DNA from: Siphonodentalium dalli
Lineage: Eukaryota > Mollusca > Scaphopoda > Gadilida > Siphonodentaliidae
NCBI GenBank assembly: GCA_032622095.1
Contig: CP136065.1
Coordinates: 65,897,031-65,961,030 of the forward strand
Reading direction: 5' to 3'
DNA length: 64,000 bases
In this document: positions 36,449 through 49,289 of the stretch, in pieces
Numbering within the stretch: position 1 is the stretch's first letter
Layout of the letters: every line of letters begins with the position of its first letter
Position numbers and translations under genes: made by a program
The notes under the pieces: generated by a model
Seen by the model: the letters and a program-made list of their open reading frames with translations, nothing else
What the model was told of the DNA's origin: nothing
Database searches by the model: none

Positions 36449-36600
36449 CATGCACTGTATTCCACCAATTATCTCATGAATATGAGTCAGTGTACAACTT
36501 ACAACATGGGTCACGAAAATTTTATGGTTTTAAATTTTTAAAATATTATTTCTGTCATTCTGAGTCAGAGACATATGTCTGAAAACTTAAAGACAGTGTA
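36449..36600. repeat. Right copy of the ~150-bp direct repeat
   Basis: See 34809-34961. This copy starts immediately after ...ATTACTGTA of the foldback. Confidence 0.85.
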
Positions 36601-36678
36601 TGTCTTCCCAGTACATTCTGTATCAATTCAGGATTACCGGTTAGATCATGTCACTAAACTCTACCACTATAACCAGGT

Positions 36679-37218
36679 CAGGGACATTCTGAATTCAACT
36701 ATTATAGTTATACACTGTTACAGTTGAATTTGACAGCGCTAAATCCACATTTTTTTCCTGTTTTGTAGGAAACTTTGGGATCGCGCATCCCAGTGCACAG
36801 GTCAAATTGCAGTCTTAGTAATATAGCAGAAAATGAAAAGTCTCCAGATATATTTTTTTTGGAACCTCATGCGCCAACTTACATGTATTTCCTTTAATAA
36901 TTAATGCCACAAGTATGCCTTTCTAAATGACATTGCCATGCGACTCAATCACTCCTTCATTACAATATCTAGATTAATTGAATTTTAATTGACTTGATGA
37001 TCATGTGCCATCATAGTTAATCATTCGCACAGATCGAGATATGGTATTCGTCATAAAAACAAACATGGTACTGAATTAGTGGGGCACTGATTTTGAATAT
37101 TTTTTGTGAAATATGATTTAGGATTATCCCTCTTTTATTGAATTCACAAAACGTCAATATCATTATTCAATTGTTATAGTTAAATATAACTATAATAGTT
37201 GAATGCAGAATGTGCCTG
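36679..37218. mobile_element. 540-bp MITE with CAGGGACATTCTG ends
   Basis: 'cagggacattctgaattcaa' with 'ctattatagttata' following, and the inverse at 37190-37218 (tgcagaatgtgcctg). No clear target duplication and no coding content. Confidence 0.7.
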
Positions 37219-37258
37219 AACTGATAACACACGTAGAGATCATATTCCGCCAGTACAA

Positions 37259-37375
37259 ATAATTCTGCTGTGGTTTATGGGTTGATTATTTAGGAAATTA
37301 CTGTAGATCATTCCATGAATCTCTACTCTAGCTTACGCCTGTAGAGACAATATTCCACCAGTACAAAACCTGTGA
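37259..37375. mobile_element. TA foldback MITE right end plus shared flank
   Basis: 'ataattctgctgtggtttat' to 'aattactgta' (37305). The next 70 bases ('gaatctctactctagcttac...cctgtagaga') match the sequence right of the foldback at 25737-25815. The foldback therefore travels with, or lies within, a larger repeat at both places. Confidence 0.65.
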
Positions 37376-39416
37376 ACTGTTTGATGTTCTGACCCGTTCT
37401 GACAGGGAACTTTATAACATTGAACAAACAAGGTGGGGACATGTCAGATGATTAATCATATCCAGGGGTTACGTGAATGCCCAGGTACATGTTCTTTTGA
37501 ATGAAAGTATGTTATAGAAGAGCAACGGGGCAGGACCAGGTCCAAAACAGCATCATACCAACTGATATCCCAAGCTGTTGTGGACCGAAAGACTAACACT
37601 TGGTCTAAAAATGTACTTAAATGATACTCCGTCCCTTTAACATGTGATTTCTAAGCTATTTTTCATGACAACTAGATATGGTTCTATGTTTATTTGCTTT
37701 TTGTGAACTTTCTGTGAATGTAAATTTTATCATAGAAATGTGAGCATCCAATCTTCAAAAATATTGTGACTGGTTTTCACTGTCTGAAGTTTCTTCTTTC
37801 CATAAAATCTGAACTTATTTGATGTGAGTTTCTTCTTAAAATCTGCCTACAATTTTTAAGTTATTCAAAATTTTACCTGTTGCCACTTTACAACTTACCT
37901 CAAATCAACAGTTTGCATGCAACAATGTAATTCCTAATCATTTCTGAAGACTTACTAAATATATGATCTTCCTTGCTAGTTTTGGCTCAAAACCAAATCA
38001 GGGTATTGCACAGTATGTAATGAAAATGCTTACATACAAAAGCTCCGTTCTTGCTCCGGTTGCATAGTATGTACTTCATGCAGGATATATTGTGCCATAT
38101 CAAAATCAACTTTCAATAAGGAAACTCGTTGAACTATGATTCAACACACAATCTTGCTATCAAAGACTAGGTCAGGTCAAAGACTCTTTGATAATTAAAA
38201 AGTATCAAATTAGGCCTTGTCTGGCTTTTATTTTAGAGGTCACTATATTCCATGCTATAGTACTCTCACCTTATGTATATGGAACCTATGCTACTCAAAA
38301 GTCTAATTATGTAAGTCTAAGTATGTTGACTTCAAAAGTCTTAATTAATATTCAAAAGATAGAGCCATTTGGTCGAAGTCAAAGAGTAATCATAATTAAT
38401 AGCACAAAACCTGTGAGGTTCTTAGTATATTTACTGAATAAGGTGTAAATGTATACCCGTACGCCCATACCCATTGATATATAGTGTGTGTGGTATGGTT
38501 CTGTTTATACTTTTAATATTAAGTACTATGCCTTGTTTATTGTAGTAGTTAGCCCTATTCAATGTATTAAACGTACATGTACTTCTGCATTGTAAATATT
38601 TAGCATGTTCTGTGCAGTTCAAATCCAGCTGTTACACTGTTTGAAGTAAGTTCTTTGTTCTCCTGTGTTGATTTGCTTTATTCTTATGTCTTTTGAATAG
38701 GGATATGTCAGTATATAGTTTTTGCATTCTAAAGCATGATAACTTTGACTGCTATACATGTATATGAATGTACTAGGGGATTTCCCATAAAACATGATGG
38801 GTCAAAAGAGTTTCATCAGTTTACTGATGGAAGCGTCATGATTTGATCTTATATCTATCATGCACATGACATAGATCTATATAGAATCCTTTAGTGCTTT
38901 CAACCTTTGTATGCTAAATCGCTCTTATGGTGACGGAAATTTTGCCATCGCGACCCTCGTCGTATTCTAAGATATGTCAGATTGTGTATTCCAAATATGG
39001 GCTTCATTGGACACATGGTTGAAAAGTTATAAATATGCCAAAAGCATGACTGAGTTACAATATAAGGGAAATGATTCATTGATTATTGCGATTTCGACTC
39101 ACAAAAGTAAAAAAAATCATGTAATCTCGAGCTCAGGACCACTCCCGAGATCCATACTGTGGAATAGATTATTATGGAAAAAGTATTAACAAAGAAATAT
39201 AATTCCCTGCGTTGTTTGTTCAATGTTAAAATATTCTCCATCAGAACAGGTCAGACGCAACATAAAAAAAAATCCTATGTTTTGAACATAGAAGTAGAAG
39301 GGTCATGACATGATCTAGCTATAATGTTCAGACAAGCTTATAATGTTCCATAAAAATTTGTCCAAGCACTAAGTGTGCCTTTAACACAAATCCCTACACA
39401 TTGAGTTAACCATTTT
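37376..39416. other. Intron 1, longest stretch without recognised repeats (2 kb)
   Basis: No MITE ends, LINE traces or convincing exons on either strand. Frames at 38188-38448 and 38974-39189 show no family signature. 'ttacgtacatgtacttctgc' near 38572 resembles 32866, hinting at an unlabelled old repeat. Confidence 0.4.
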
Positions 39417-40385
39417 TATACGCCCTTTTGAAAAAAAAAGGCCGTATTATAGTATTGGTCTGTCCGGACGGACGGGCGGGCGGGCGTCCGGGCGGGCTGT
39501 CGGGCGGGCGTCTGTCCGTCCGTCCGTTAACCTGTTGTCCGGATGATAACTTTAGTTGGAGTGAACCAAAATTAGTAAAATTTGGTATGTGGGTTTATTA
39601 GCCGAAAAGTAAGTTCAAGTTCGAATTTGGGTTCCGCCCGGCAATTTTCACCGGAGTTATGCCCCTTTATTTAATGTTTTTTGACTTAGAAAATCCTTGA
39701 AATTTGTTGTCCGGATGATAACTTTAGTATAGTTTATCGGAATGAATCCAAATTTGGTACATTACTTTCTCCCACCAAAACACAGGTCAAGTTCGAACTT
39801 GGGTTCTGTCCGACCATTTTTGGCAGAGTCAGACTCAGAAAATTCAGTTTTTCTTATGTTTTTTGGTTTCCGGATGATAACTCAATTTTGGAATGTTTAT
39901 ACGCAAAACCCGTTTTTTTGTGGATTACATATATCAAAATACAGCTCAAGTCCGAATTTCGTTTTAATCTGATAATTTTTGCGAGAGTTATGACTCCTTT
40001 TTTGACGTAATTTTACTTAGAAAATCCCTGAAATTTGTTGTCCGGATGATAACTTTAGTTAGAGTGAACCGATTTCAATCAATTTTGGTATGTGGGTTTA
40101 TTAGGAGAATTTGGGTTCCGTCCGCCAATTTTCACCGGAGTTATGCCCCTTATTTGACGTAATTTGACTTAGAAAATCCCTGAAATTTGTTGTCCGGATG
40201 ATAACTTTACTAGAGCTTATCGGATTCAATGATAATTTGGTATATTACTTTCTCCCACCAAAACACAGGTCAAGTTCAAATTTGAGTTCCGTCCGCCAAT
40301 TTTTACCAGAGTTATGCCCCTTTTTTACCAGTTTCCGCCGACCCAAGGGAGGGCGTATATTGCACGCCCAGCGTAGCTCTTGTTG
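39417..40385. repeat. Bivalve-style intergenic repeat with TATACGCCC ends
   Basis: 'tatacgcccttttg' and 'gggcgtatattgcacgccc' are inverted ends. After a 'gggcgggcgtcc' block, about five copies of a ~165-bp unit follow ('ttgttgtccggatgataact', 'ttatgcccctt'). The open frames of 71-76 codons are repeat-derived. Similar 'ccggatgataac' repeats are, to my knowledge, frequent in bivalve genomes. Confidence 0.75.
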
Positions 40386-40394
40386 TACTAAAGT

Positions 40395-40572
40395 ACAGTA
40401 CTGCCCTAAATAATCGACTCCTTAACCACAGCAGAATTATGGGTAATTTTTCATGATTTAGTCATTGAGAGCTTTCCAATGAATGGCAACAAGCCATATT
40501 TCCGACTAAATCCTGAAAAATGACCCATAATTCTGCTGTGGTTTAGGAGTGATTATTTAGGGTATTACTGTA
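40395..40572. mobile_element. TA foldback MITE
   Basis: TACAGTACTGCCC to GGTATTACTGTA; both arms present, the left shortened at 'gatttagtcattgagagc'. Confidence 0.85.
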
Positions 40573-40573
40573 T

Positions 40574-40863
40574 CATCATGACGAGTAGTTATCACATAGA
40601 AAATGTTCAGATTTATTATCTGAACATTTCCTATGGGATAACTAACTACTCATCAATGATGCTTTAATATAGGTCACTTGTTGAACTTATTATCTGAACA
40701 TTTCCCACCTATGAATATGAAGATTTCTGCTCTTGTATTATCTGGGTTTTTTGTATGTTGTCTGCTTGTATTACCTGAACACCCCTCCAAATGAGTAATA
40801 GACCATTCCAATGTACACTATTTTAACTTAATGGGAGAATCCATTTAGTATGGAAAAGGTTAA
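40574..40863. mobile_element. TTAA MITE, 'CCCTTTCTATA' type, partial
   Basis: Contains two 'ttattatctgaacatttcc' copies and 'cacccctccaaatgagtaatag', and ends GGAAAAGGTTAA (TTAA 40860-40863). The left part is rearranged and abuts the TA foldback at 40395-40572. Confidence 0.6.
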
Positions 40864-41860
40864 ATCATCAACATTGACATAAATGAGCAGTGTGCCCTAT
40901 AATCCCTCTGTCAGTCACATCTGTCGGTCTGATTGTACGCCCCTATACTGCACACTCTCATGCATACTATTATCTATATGCTTTGTTTTGTCATCACTCA
41001 ACTATTGCTGGTATGCTTAGATGGACCAGCTGCTGAAATTCATGTGTCTCCCTCCTGGCAAATTCTCACACACCAACACACTGATATATATTCAAAGTGG
41101 GTCATGGGTGGAGGAACATTTCACTATAGATAATTTAAGTGCTGTCTATATTGTTCTCAGTCTCATTCTGAACTGATACACCCTATGTGTTGTGGCTGGA
41201 TTCAATAATATATTTTCTTGTGGTAAGTTTTTATACTAGTAGATTGTATAGTTATATTGAATATTGATACCTTAGAACTGTTTTCTTTTTTAGATTCAAA
41301 TATATCATTGATACAATCAGGAAGTAAAAATCATAAGTTGAAAGTTTGAATTTAAAGTTACACATAATGTTTCATGTATATATATATAGACACATAATAC
41401 CTTATCCCCAAGATAGTGTCACCAGCAGAAATTTGTTCTTCAGTACAAGAAGAATCATGATTACTCTGTACATTAATTACCACCACGAACCACTATATAC
41501 TGGTATTTCTTAAAGGGGTAAGCCCAACTCATTAACTAATTCACAACTTCTGAAGAATTCCTAAGCAATATAGGCCTGTTAGTTTCATTTAGACCAATTT
41601 CGTTGGTTAGCTTAATGAAAACCAGTGAAGACGTCATGACAAGGTTCATGGCGTCATTTTGGCTGTACTTGCCAGAATCCAAACAAGGTTGTACTTGTAA
41701 AATTCATCTCCTCATTTCACCTCTCTAGACACCGGAAAACGACAAAAGTTTGAAATTACTAGGTTTAGTTTGAGAATTGAAGTCTATGGGTCACTTTAAC
41801 TAGAGATGTGGTTGCAGGGGGTGTCATTGGGGGTGTCTAACCGAGTCTCAACACCCCTCC
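40864..41860. other. Intron 1, no feature seen
   Basis: AT-rich; 66-codon frame 40933-41133 without signature. Confidence 0.45.
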
Positions 41861-42248
41861 CCAATGTCACCAACTTCAACTGGAGAACTTAATTCAATCT
41901 GATCCGAGGTCTCCCATAGCAGTTGAGGCCTCAGCAGAATGAGGTTCCCGGGAGACATAGGATCATGAAGTTCCCCAGTTGAAGTTAGTAATGATAACCC
42001 ATTAGTCACCTCGATAAGTATGCAATGTTATTTTCTGCAATTAGGGGATATAGCAACTGAACAGAAGGGAAAAAGTAACTGAAAACAATGTTATTTTGAG
42101 ACTACTACCCAGAAGATGAGACCTAAGCAGAATGAGGTCCCCTGAGGGAGAATTTTGTGATTCTAGCCCACCGTGTGATATAGCGTCACTAAGTTCACCC
42201 TCTGGGGACCTCATTCAGCAAATGACAGACTCACTATTTCAAGGCTTG
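41861..42248. mobile_element. 'CAAGCCTTGAAATAG' family, rearranged copy
   Basis: Starts with 'aatgtcaccaacttcaactg' inverted relative to the following 'cagttgaagttagtaatg' and continues to the right end CTATTTCAAGGCTTG. Confidence 0.75.
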
Positions 42249-42694
42249 TTCAAAAGTATGTAAATAAAATTGGTTTTTAAGTTATAGATATAAAAACAAC
42301 AAAAAACCAGGAAGTGAAATAAAGCCGAAAGTCAATATAATTTCTTTCTCACGCTGTTTACTCTTCTCCTTATCTATATATAAACCATTAGTTTATTTAC
42401 TACATTCCTCTTCAAGTCCATATGAAGAAAAATGTTTACCATTTCAGAGAGTTATTTTTGTTGAGTGATAATGGCTTAATAAGGTTTTAAAGGTAACCAC
42501 AAGTTTGCAGCATACCTGGATTCAAGCCTGAGTTTAATGTTGATTCCAAATGTGCATAATTGCGAAAATTTCACAGCTTAATCTAATATCGTGGCACTGG
42601 GACGTTCTGTTGTCCCAAAGAAAAGAGTTAAATAAAGACTGTCCTCTTCATTATGACCACACTATGACTTTCTAGATAATCAGCATTGCCTGGG

Positions 42695-45600
42695 TTAACC
42701 CTTTCAGTGCCAGGTCCGATTTTTGTATCAACCCATATACCCTGCATATAGGTTACACTGGTGTAAATGTTTCCCATAGGCCTCAGTGCAAACGTTTTAG
42801 CGTATAGTGTTGGCAATATAAATGTTGGGTCCAAAATTTTCTTTAAATCTGAAAAATTGACATTTTGGGAAACTTTTTACACAAAAAAATCATGTCTGTC
42901 TAGCAGGGAATTCGCCTTTAAATCTTATGTTTTCGTAACTAGTGTCAGAACCGCATAAAAAAATACAGTCATATTTTAGACCACACCAAAATATTCAAAC
43001 TTCACTACAAAGGGTTAATTCCTGTGCCAACGGTTATTTTACCTATGGGAAATCATAGGGAAGAGGTGTGATGATTTTTTTATGTAAAAAGCACACAAGG
43101 CTATTGACCAATCAGGGCCCAGTGTCTATTTTATTCTCTCCTATATATTCCTCCCGCATCCGCTAGATGTCACTCGGAACCTTATTTACACCAGTGTAAC
43201 CTAAAGCGATAGCCCGCTTTTTCGCGGAATAATTGTAACTCCCTACATTTCTTCAGAATTGCCCATCAATGGAAAAAATGTGTTCAAAAACAATATCACC
43301 CCTATGGTTCTTTATTTATCACACACAATTTAACCCCACCCCCTTTAACAAATTATTCATCAAAAAGGCACAATTTTCCACCACCAGTCATGTTCAGGCC
43401 CCATTTTCACTCAGTTTTAGGGGTCTGGTGTTGCAAACTTGGATCAGCTATGGAAGACTGTACAATATTCTTTCCATGAGAGAACTTCTGGTGATGTGAG
43501 GTCATTGAGTCCAGATCTGATCAGCTGAGCATCAAGCGCATGACTTTATCAGCACATTGAAGAATAAAATATGACATTTTCAGGTCTGCAAGGGTGATCC
43601 AAGATAACTGGATGTGGGTGTATATTGAATTAGTTGAATAAAGATATGCTCTCTTTGAATTGCTGAAGCATTTTCTTAAATGTGTCCAAGTTTTAGTGCT
43701 ATTAACCTTCAAATGACCATACCCACCAGTGGAAATGACACACTTTTATGATATATATCTGTATATCACTGGCTATCAAATCCAAAATACTTGTTAGATT
43801 AGGTTCTTATAACAATTGATATATGTGTCGTTGACATGCTCATGTTATGGGTCATTTGCATTATCATGTGACTATTACCACCTTGAAATTTTTTGAAAAT
43901 ACCTTGAAAAATTGGCATTTTTTATGAAAAATCTTACTATTTTTTTGGCTGATGTAAGTGAAAGAAGACATCAGCAGCAAGAATAGCCACACCAAGCATG
44001 AGATATTCATTGGACTGAAAGACCAGGCTCTGTAAAATGCATTAAAATGCTTTAAAGTGACTCCCAGGAATCAAAAATGATAAAAAGCTATTTTTTCCCT
44101 TTAGGTTACACTGGTGTAAATGTTTCCCATAGGCCTCAGTGCTAACGTTTTAGCGTATAGTGTTGGCAATATAAATGTTGGGTCCAAAATTTTCTTTAAA
44201 TCTGAAAAATTGACATTTTGGGAAACTTTTTACACAAAAAAATCATGTCTGTCTAGCAGGGAATTCGCCTTTAAATCTTATGTTTTCGTAACTAGTGTCA
44301 GAACCGCATAAAAAAATACAGTCATATTTTAGACCACACCAAAATATTCAAACTTCACTACAAAGGGTTAATTCCTGTGCCAACGGTTATTTTACCTATG
44401 GGAAATCATAGGGAAGAGGTGTGATGATTTTTTTATGTAAAAAGCACACAAGGCTATTGACCAATCAGGGCCCAGTGTCTATTTTATTCTCTCCTATATA
44501 TTCCTCCCGCATCCGCTAGATGTCACTCGGAACCTTATTTACACCAGTGTAACCTAAAGCGATAGCCCGCTTTTTCGCGGAATAATTGTAACTCCCTACA
44601 TTTCTTCAGAATTGCCCATCAATGGAAAAAATGTGTTCAAAAACAATATCACCCCTATGGTTCTTTATTTATCACACACAATTTAACCCCACCCCCTTTA
44701 ACAAATTATTCATCAAAAAGGCACAATTTTCCACCACCAGTCATGTTCAGGCCCCATTTTCACTCAGTTTTAGGGGTCTGGTGTTGCAAACTTGGATCAG
44801 CTATGGAAGACTGTACAATATTCTTTCCATGAGAGAACTTCTGGTGATGTGAGGTCATTGAGTCCAGATCTGATCAGCTGAGCATCAAGCGCATGACTTT
44901 ATCAGCACATTGAAGAATAAAATATGACATTTTCAGGTCTGCAAGGGTGATCCAAGATAACTGGATGTGGGTGTATATTGAATTAGTTGAATAAAGATAT
45001 GCTCTCTTTGAATTGCTGAAGCATTTTCTTAAATGTGTCCAAGTTTTAGTGCTATTAACCTTCAAATGACCATACCCACCAGTGGAAATGACACACTTTT
45101 ATGATATATATCTGTATATCACTGGCTATAAAATCCAAAATACTTGTTAGATTAGGTTCTTATAACAATTGATATATGTGTCGTTGACATGCTCATGTTA
45201 TGGGTCATTTGCATTATCATGTGACTATTACCACCTGGAAATTTTTTGAAAATACCTTGAAAAATTGGCATTTTTTATGAAAAATCTTACTATTTGTTTG
45301 GCTGATGTAAGTGAAAGAAGACATCAGCAGCAAGAATAGCCACACCAAGCATGAGATATTCATTGGACTGAAAGACCAGGCTCTGTAAAATGCATTAAAA
45401 TGCTTTAAAGTGACTCCCAGGAATCAAAAATGATAAAAAGCTATTTTTTCCCTTTAGGTTACACTGGTGTAAATGTTTCCCATAGGCCTCAGTGCTAACG
45501 TTTTAGCGTATAGTGTTGGCAATATAAATGTTGGGTCCAAAATTTTCTTTAAATCTGAAAAATTGACATTTTGGGAAACTTTTTACACAAAAAAATCATG

Positions 45601-46077
45601 TCTGTCTAGCAGGGAATTCGCCTTTAAATCTTATGTTTTCGTAACTAGTGTCAGAACCGCATAAAAAAATACAGTCATATTTTAGACCACACCAAAATAT
45701 TCAAACTTCACTACAAAGGGTTAATTCCTGTGCCAACGGTTATTTTACCTATGGGAAATCATAGGGAAGAGGTGTGATGATTTTTTTATGTAAAAAGCAC
45801 ACAAGGCTATTGACCAATCAGGGCCCAGTGTCTATTTTATTCTCTCCTATATATTCCTCCCGCATCCGCTAGATGTCACTCGGAACCTTATTTACACCAG
45901 TGTAACCTATACAATGCATTCTCTTATATATGCGAGTCGCCTCGCATATATATTAAAGAGAATGCATTGGCCTAACAATTTTTCATCATTTGTTATTATT
46001 GTTTACAATTTTTTACAATCTTAATAATTTTTTCTTATATTCTTTAACAGACTTATTTTGTAGGTTTAGTGCCAGGG
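42695..46077 (-). mobile_element. TTAA (piggyBac-like) MITE, 'GTGCC' type, split by the E-S array
   Basis: The left end is TTAACCCTTTCAGTGCCAGG with 'ccgatttttgtatcaaccca' following. The right part resumes at 45908 with a shortened ccaatgcattctctt palindrome, the A/T-rich middle and 'tctttaacagacttattttg', and stops at GTGCCAGG (about 46077) without its terminal CCCTTTGA/TTAA. It is the same family as 28789-29010 and 30795-31017, in reverse orientation, with the 3.2-kb array inserted into its palindrome. Confidence 0.75.
42751..45907. repeat. Alternating MITE-spacer array E-S-E-S-E, period 1,353 bp
   Basis: Three copies of a 451-bp element E (42751-43201, 44104-44554, 45457-45907) alternate with two copies of a 902-bp spacer S (43202-44103, 44555-45456). 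E has terminal inverted repeats GGTTACACTGGTGTAAAT, and every E end abuts a TA. I found four substitutions between copies: 42790 a versus t at 44143; 43777 c versus a at 45130; 43884 t versus g at 45237; 43943 t versus g at 45296. The period is exact. Open frames of 63 and 76 codons in E and S are identical only because the copies are recent. The outer flanks are both TATA. Confidence 0.93.
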
Positions 46078-46797
46078 AATCTTATGTTTTTCATGGGCAT
46101 CAAAATTATTACAATGAATACTTGGTGATAGTTTTGAGTTGTAACATGTTTATCCAGTTTGCTTTTAAATTCGCTATAGCATGCTAAATTTTATTAGGGC
46201 CGATTTTACAGACCGTAAATTAGGGCTGATGATTCAATTAACCCAGGCCCCTGGAACTGCCTGGGTTAATATCACTTTACAAAACTAAAAAGAGCCTGAC
46301 AGTTTTTTTGTGAGTTATTTGTCAGGAATACGGTCACTGTTCAATATTCACTGCCCGTACATCATTTATATAAATGGCGTTATTTTCTGCCGATTTGAAT
46401 ATTAAAATAATAAAATTAAATAATTTGGGCAAGATTATTTGCTACTTCGTTCTAGCGACCACAGCAGAGTGTTTCACATCACTTTAAATTAATCATATTT
46501 TCCTGTGTTATAAAAAGAAACAGATACTGCACTAAAATGTCAATAAAGTTCAATGCGAGACAGTTTAGAAAACTGATAAACTTGTTTTGTTACGAGGACT
46601 GGAAAATTAATAAAATAAAATCAAACAAAATTGTACTGTGATATTTGTATAAACAATATAAAAAAACATGGAATTAAAGAAGAGATTTCTTTCTATTGGC
46701 CAATAATGGAAATTAAAATTTTCTCAACGTTATACCACCATTTCTGTCAGGCGCGCTTTTGAAAATGTCTGACAAGTTACTGTAATCCTTTCTATAC
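46078..46797. other. Intron 1, little seen
   Basis: A palindromic pair 'ttaacccaggcccctgg...gcctgggttaa' at 46238-46267 echoes 'gcctgggttaa' at 42688-42698, on the other side of the split MITE. Confidence 0.4.
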
Positions 46798-47060
46798 TTA
46801 ACACTTTTATGATGGGAGCTGCGCTGGTGCAGCATTAAAGATCCTGTGCCAGTGCATTATCTTAATGAGAGTCTCACATAGAGAGCCTCACATATATAAG
46901 AGAATGAACTGGCTTACAAGGTTAAGAGAATGAACTGGCTTACAAGGTCAAGATAAATATTGTTGGGGCCAATGTATTATCTTATATATGCGAGGCTCCC
47001 TATGGGAGACTCGCATATATAAGAGAATGCATTGGCACAGGGTTTTCACAAAATTTCAAC
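46798..47060. mobile_element. TTAA MITE, 'GATGGGAGCTGC' type, right end decayed
   Basis: Begins TTAACACTTTTATGATGGGA. It has two palindromes with the ctccctatgggag centre and a partly repeated 'agagaatgaactggcttaca' block. The right terminus has lost its TTAA. It appears inserted in the 'CCCTTTCTATA' MITE that resumes to the right and ends at TTAA 47310-47313. Confidence 0.7.
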
Positions 47061-47313
47061 CATTTCTATAATAAATACTCATTGATGAGTAGTTCTCTTA
47101 GGAAATGCTCAGATAATAAGTTATGACCGTTTGCTGAACTTACTATCTGAACATTTCCCACTAATGGAAAGAAGTCCTTCTGCACTTGTATTTTCATTTT
47201 GCCTGTTTGTTGTATGGTTATATATCCTGAAGATCCCTCCAAAAGAATAATAGACTATTTCAATATATATTTTTATAAGTGGTGGGATAGTCCATTCGGT
47301 AAAATAGGGTTAA
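47061..47313. mobile_element. TTAA MITE, 'CCCTTTCTATA' type (right portion)
   Basis: Contains the subterminal hairpin 'cagataataagtt...aacttactatctg' and 'atccctccaaaagaataatag', and ends ATAGGGTTAA. The left end, 'cctttctatac' at 46788-46798, is separated by the preceding element. Confidence 0.65.
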
Positions 47314-48732
47314 GAGCCTGACATGCGTTGTGCGATGCAAAAAAAAAAAAATCCCACGTTTGGTTCCCAAATTCCTTCCTTTTGATATACGACCTCCATC
47401 AATAGAGAATTTGAATTGGACCAATAATTCAGAGATACTATCAGTCACAAGTATATATAGAAATGCGCCCACACCAAATATTTGCGCATAACAGATTTAA
47501 ATACCACCCTTAGTAGCTGGACGCCCAATAGAAGAGATTAATTCAATGACACGAATATCCTTATCAAGAAAGTATGCTATATTTAAAATATATGATAAAT
47601 TTGTTTGGAACTTTAACATGATTTATTATGTGTACATGAACAAGGAGATCTTTACAACTTCCGGATTATAACGTAAGTATTCATTTATCATCAATCTCCA
47701 CAGTTTCACATTGTATGAGGGTGTCCCACACGTTTTCTGGTATGCAGGATTCAGGTGATTTTTGAGAGGGTTGCAGGATTCATATCCCTGTTAACAAATC
47801 AAATCATATATTGGATATTAACTGAAAGAGGCCTGGAGCCTTTATTCAGCATCAGAGGGGCACATTTTGATCTTTGACAGAGCCTTAATTGAGCAGCCGC
47901 CTTTTTTGTGCGCTTCGCAAATATTTTTATCGTTTAAATAAAAAAAATATATTTAATAAAAAAAAAAATTCGGATTGAGTTCCTTGCTAAATTTAACAAA
48001 AACATTTTTTTTTTACCAGTAATTAAATATTTTAAAATACAAATTTTTGTAAAACTAACATCGTTATAACATCTACCGTGAGTCACCAGTCACCACACCA
48101 AATTTGGTTGAAATCGGTCCAGAAGTCTGGGAGAAAAAACCGGACATACAGACAGATCCTACAATTTTATATATATAAATAACAAAACTTGTTTGCTTCA
48201 TCCCATAAATCGAACAATAAATAGCATGTAACAATAATCAAACAAAGTATATGAAAATAGATTTTCTTCTTAAATTTTTTGATAGGGGGCATTCCAAAAA
48301 TGGTCATTGTGAAAAAAAATTTGTTACTCGCCACTATTAAGTATAATATGTAATGGCATGTTGTAGGTATAAACATTCCCCATATGTTTTCAATGGAAAA
48401 GTGATATAACTACAGTTGGGACTACAATGCTTGTGACCTCCACACAAGGAGATTCCTATATCTATTACATGTTGAAGGAATATATAGTTCCAAGTTGACA
48501 CGTTAATAAACAAAATGTTAGTTATACTTTCATAAGTCTCTGATATTTTGTGACATTTGTGATATAATACATGCAGATTCCCTCAGGTTTCATATGCCTT
48601 TGACAAGTACAGTGCTAATGTACTGAGTTGCCGCGGGGTCCACGAAGGGTTGCAGTGTTTACAAATTTCTTTCAATGTTTTAAGATCTAACTTATGATAT
48701 TATTCGTATCGATAGGATCATGGTATAAACAA
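47314..48732. other. Intron 1, old repeat remains
   Basis: 'gttgaaatcggtccagaagt...cggacatacagacagatcct' near 48107-48160 is a motif frequent in old non-coding transposons. No complete element or gene. Confidence 0.4.
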
Positions 48733-48874
48733 AATACACACATAGTGTTTCTGAATACCAAATTTACACCACTCGTAGAATTGAAGATTTACCGCACTTG
48801 CTGCAGCTCGTGTGGTAAATCATCAAACCCACGAGTGGTGTAAATTTGGTATTCAGAAACACTATGTGTGTATT
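48733..48874. repeat. Perfect-arm hairpin, 44-bp arms
   Basis: 'aatacacacatagtgtttct' onward to ACTCGT (48776) is mirrored exactly at 48831-48874. The 54-base centre contains a second smaller hairpin (gatttaccgcac/gtgtggtaaatc). Likely a foldback MITE. Confidence 0.85.
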
Positions 48875-49289
48875 CTATATATACTGTTTCTTAGCATAGA
48901 GAAACCTTGTGATAACTTTTAGTGTGCGTGGCATAGCAAGCTCCACTGCTGAACGTAGACTCGTTTACGCAACAAGTTGTAATATTTTCAGAATTAATTG
49001 CATCCTAGTTAGGATCTAAATTGAATCACATTTGTTTGATTCTATTGAAAAGTTGTTAGATGTCATTTGAAATATCCCAATTTTGTCCTACAACCCGAGG
49101 AATGGGGCGCTTTACATATATATTCCAGGGTTCAAAGGAGTTAAACTTTAAAATAAATCTGATAATAAATGGTACCGTATATTTGTGTGAAATCTTCTGT
49201 GAAAACATTTTGTATCTGATATGGGCAGGAATCCTGTCTGCGGGTGATGTCATAGCGACTGCAAATAATTATTTCTAAGGAGACCTATT

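Noticed and set aside
42767-45664. Identical 63- and 76-codon frames repeated two or three times
   Set aside because: Repetition is due to the recent E-S array, not to selection on protein. There is no start context, domain or splice support.
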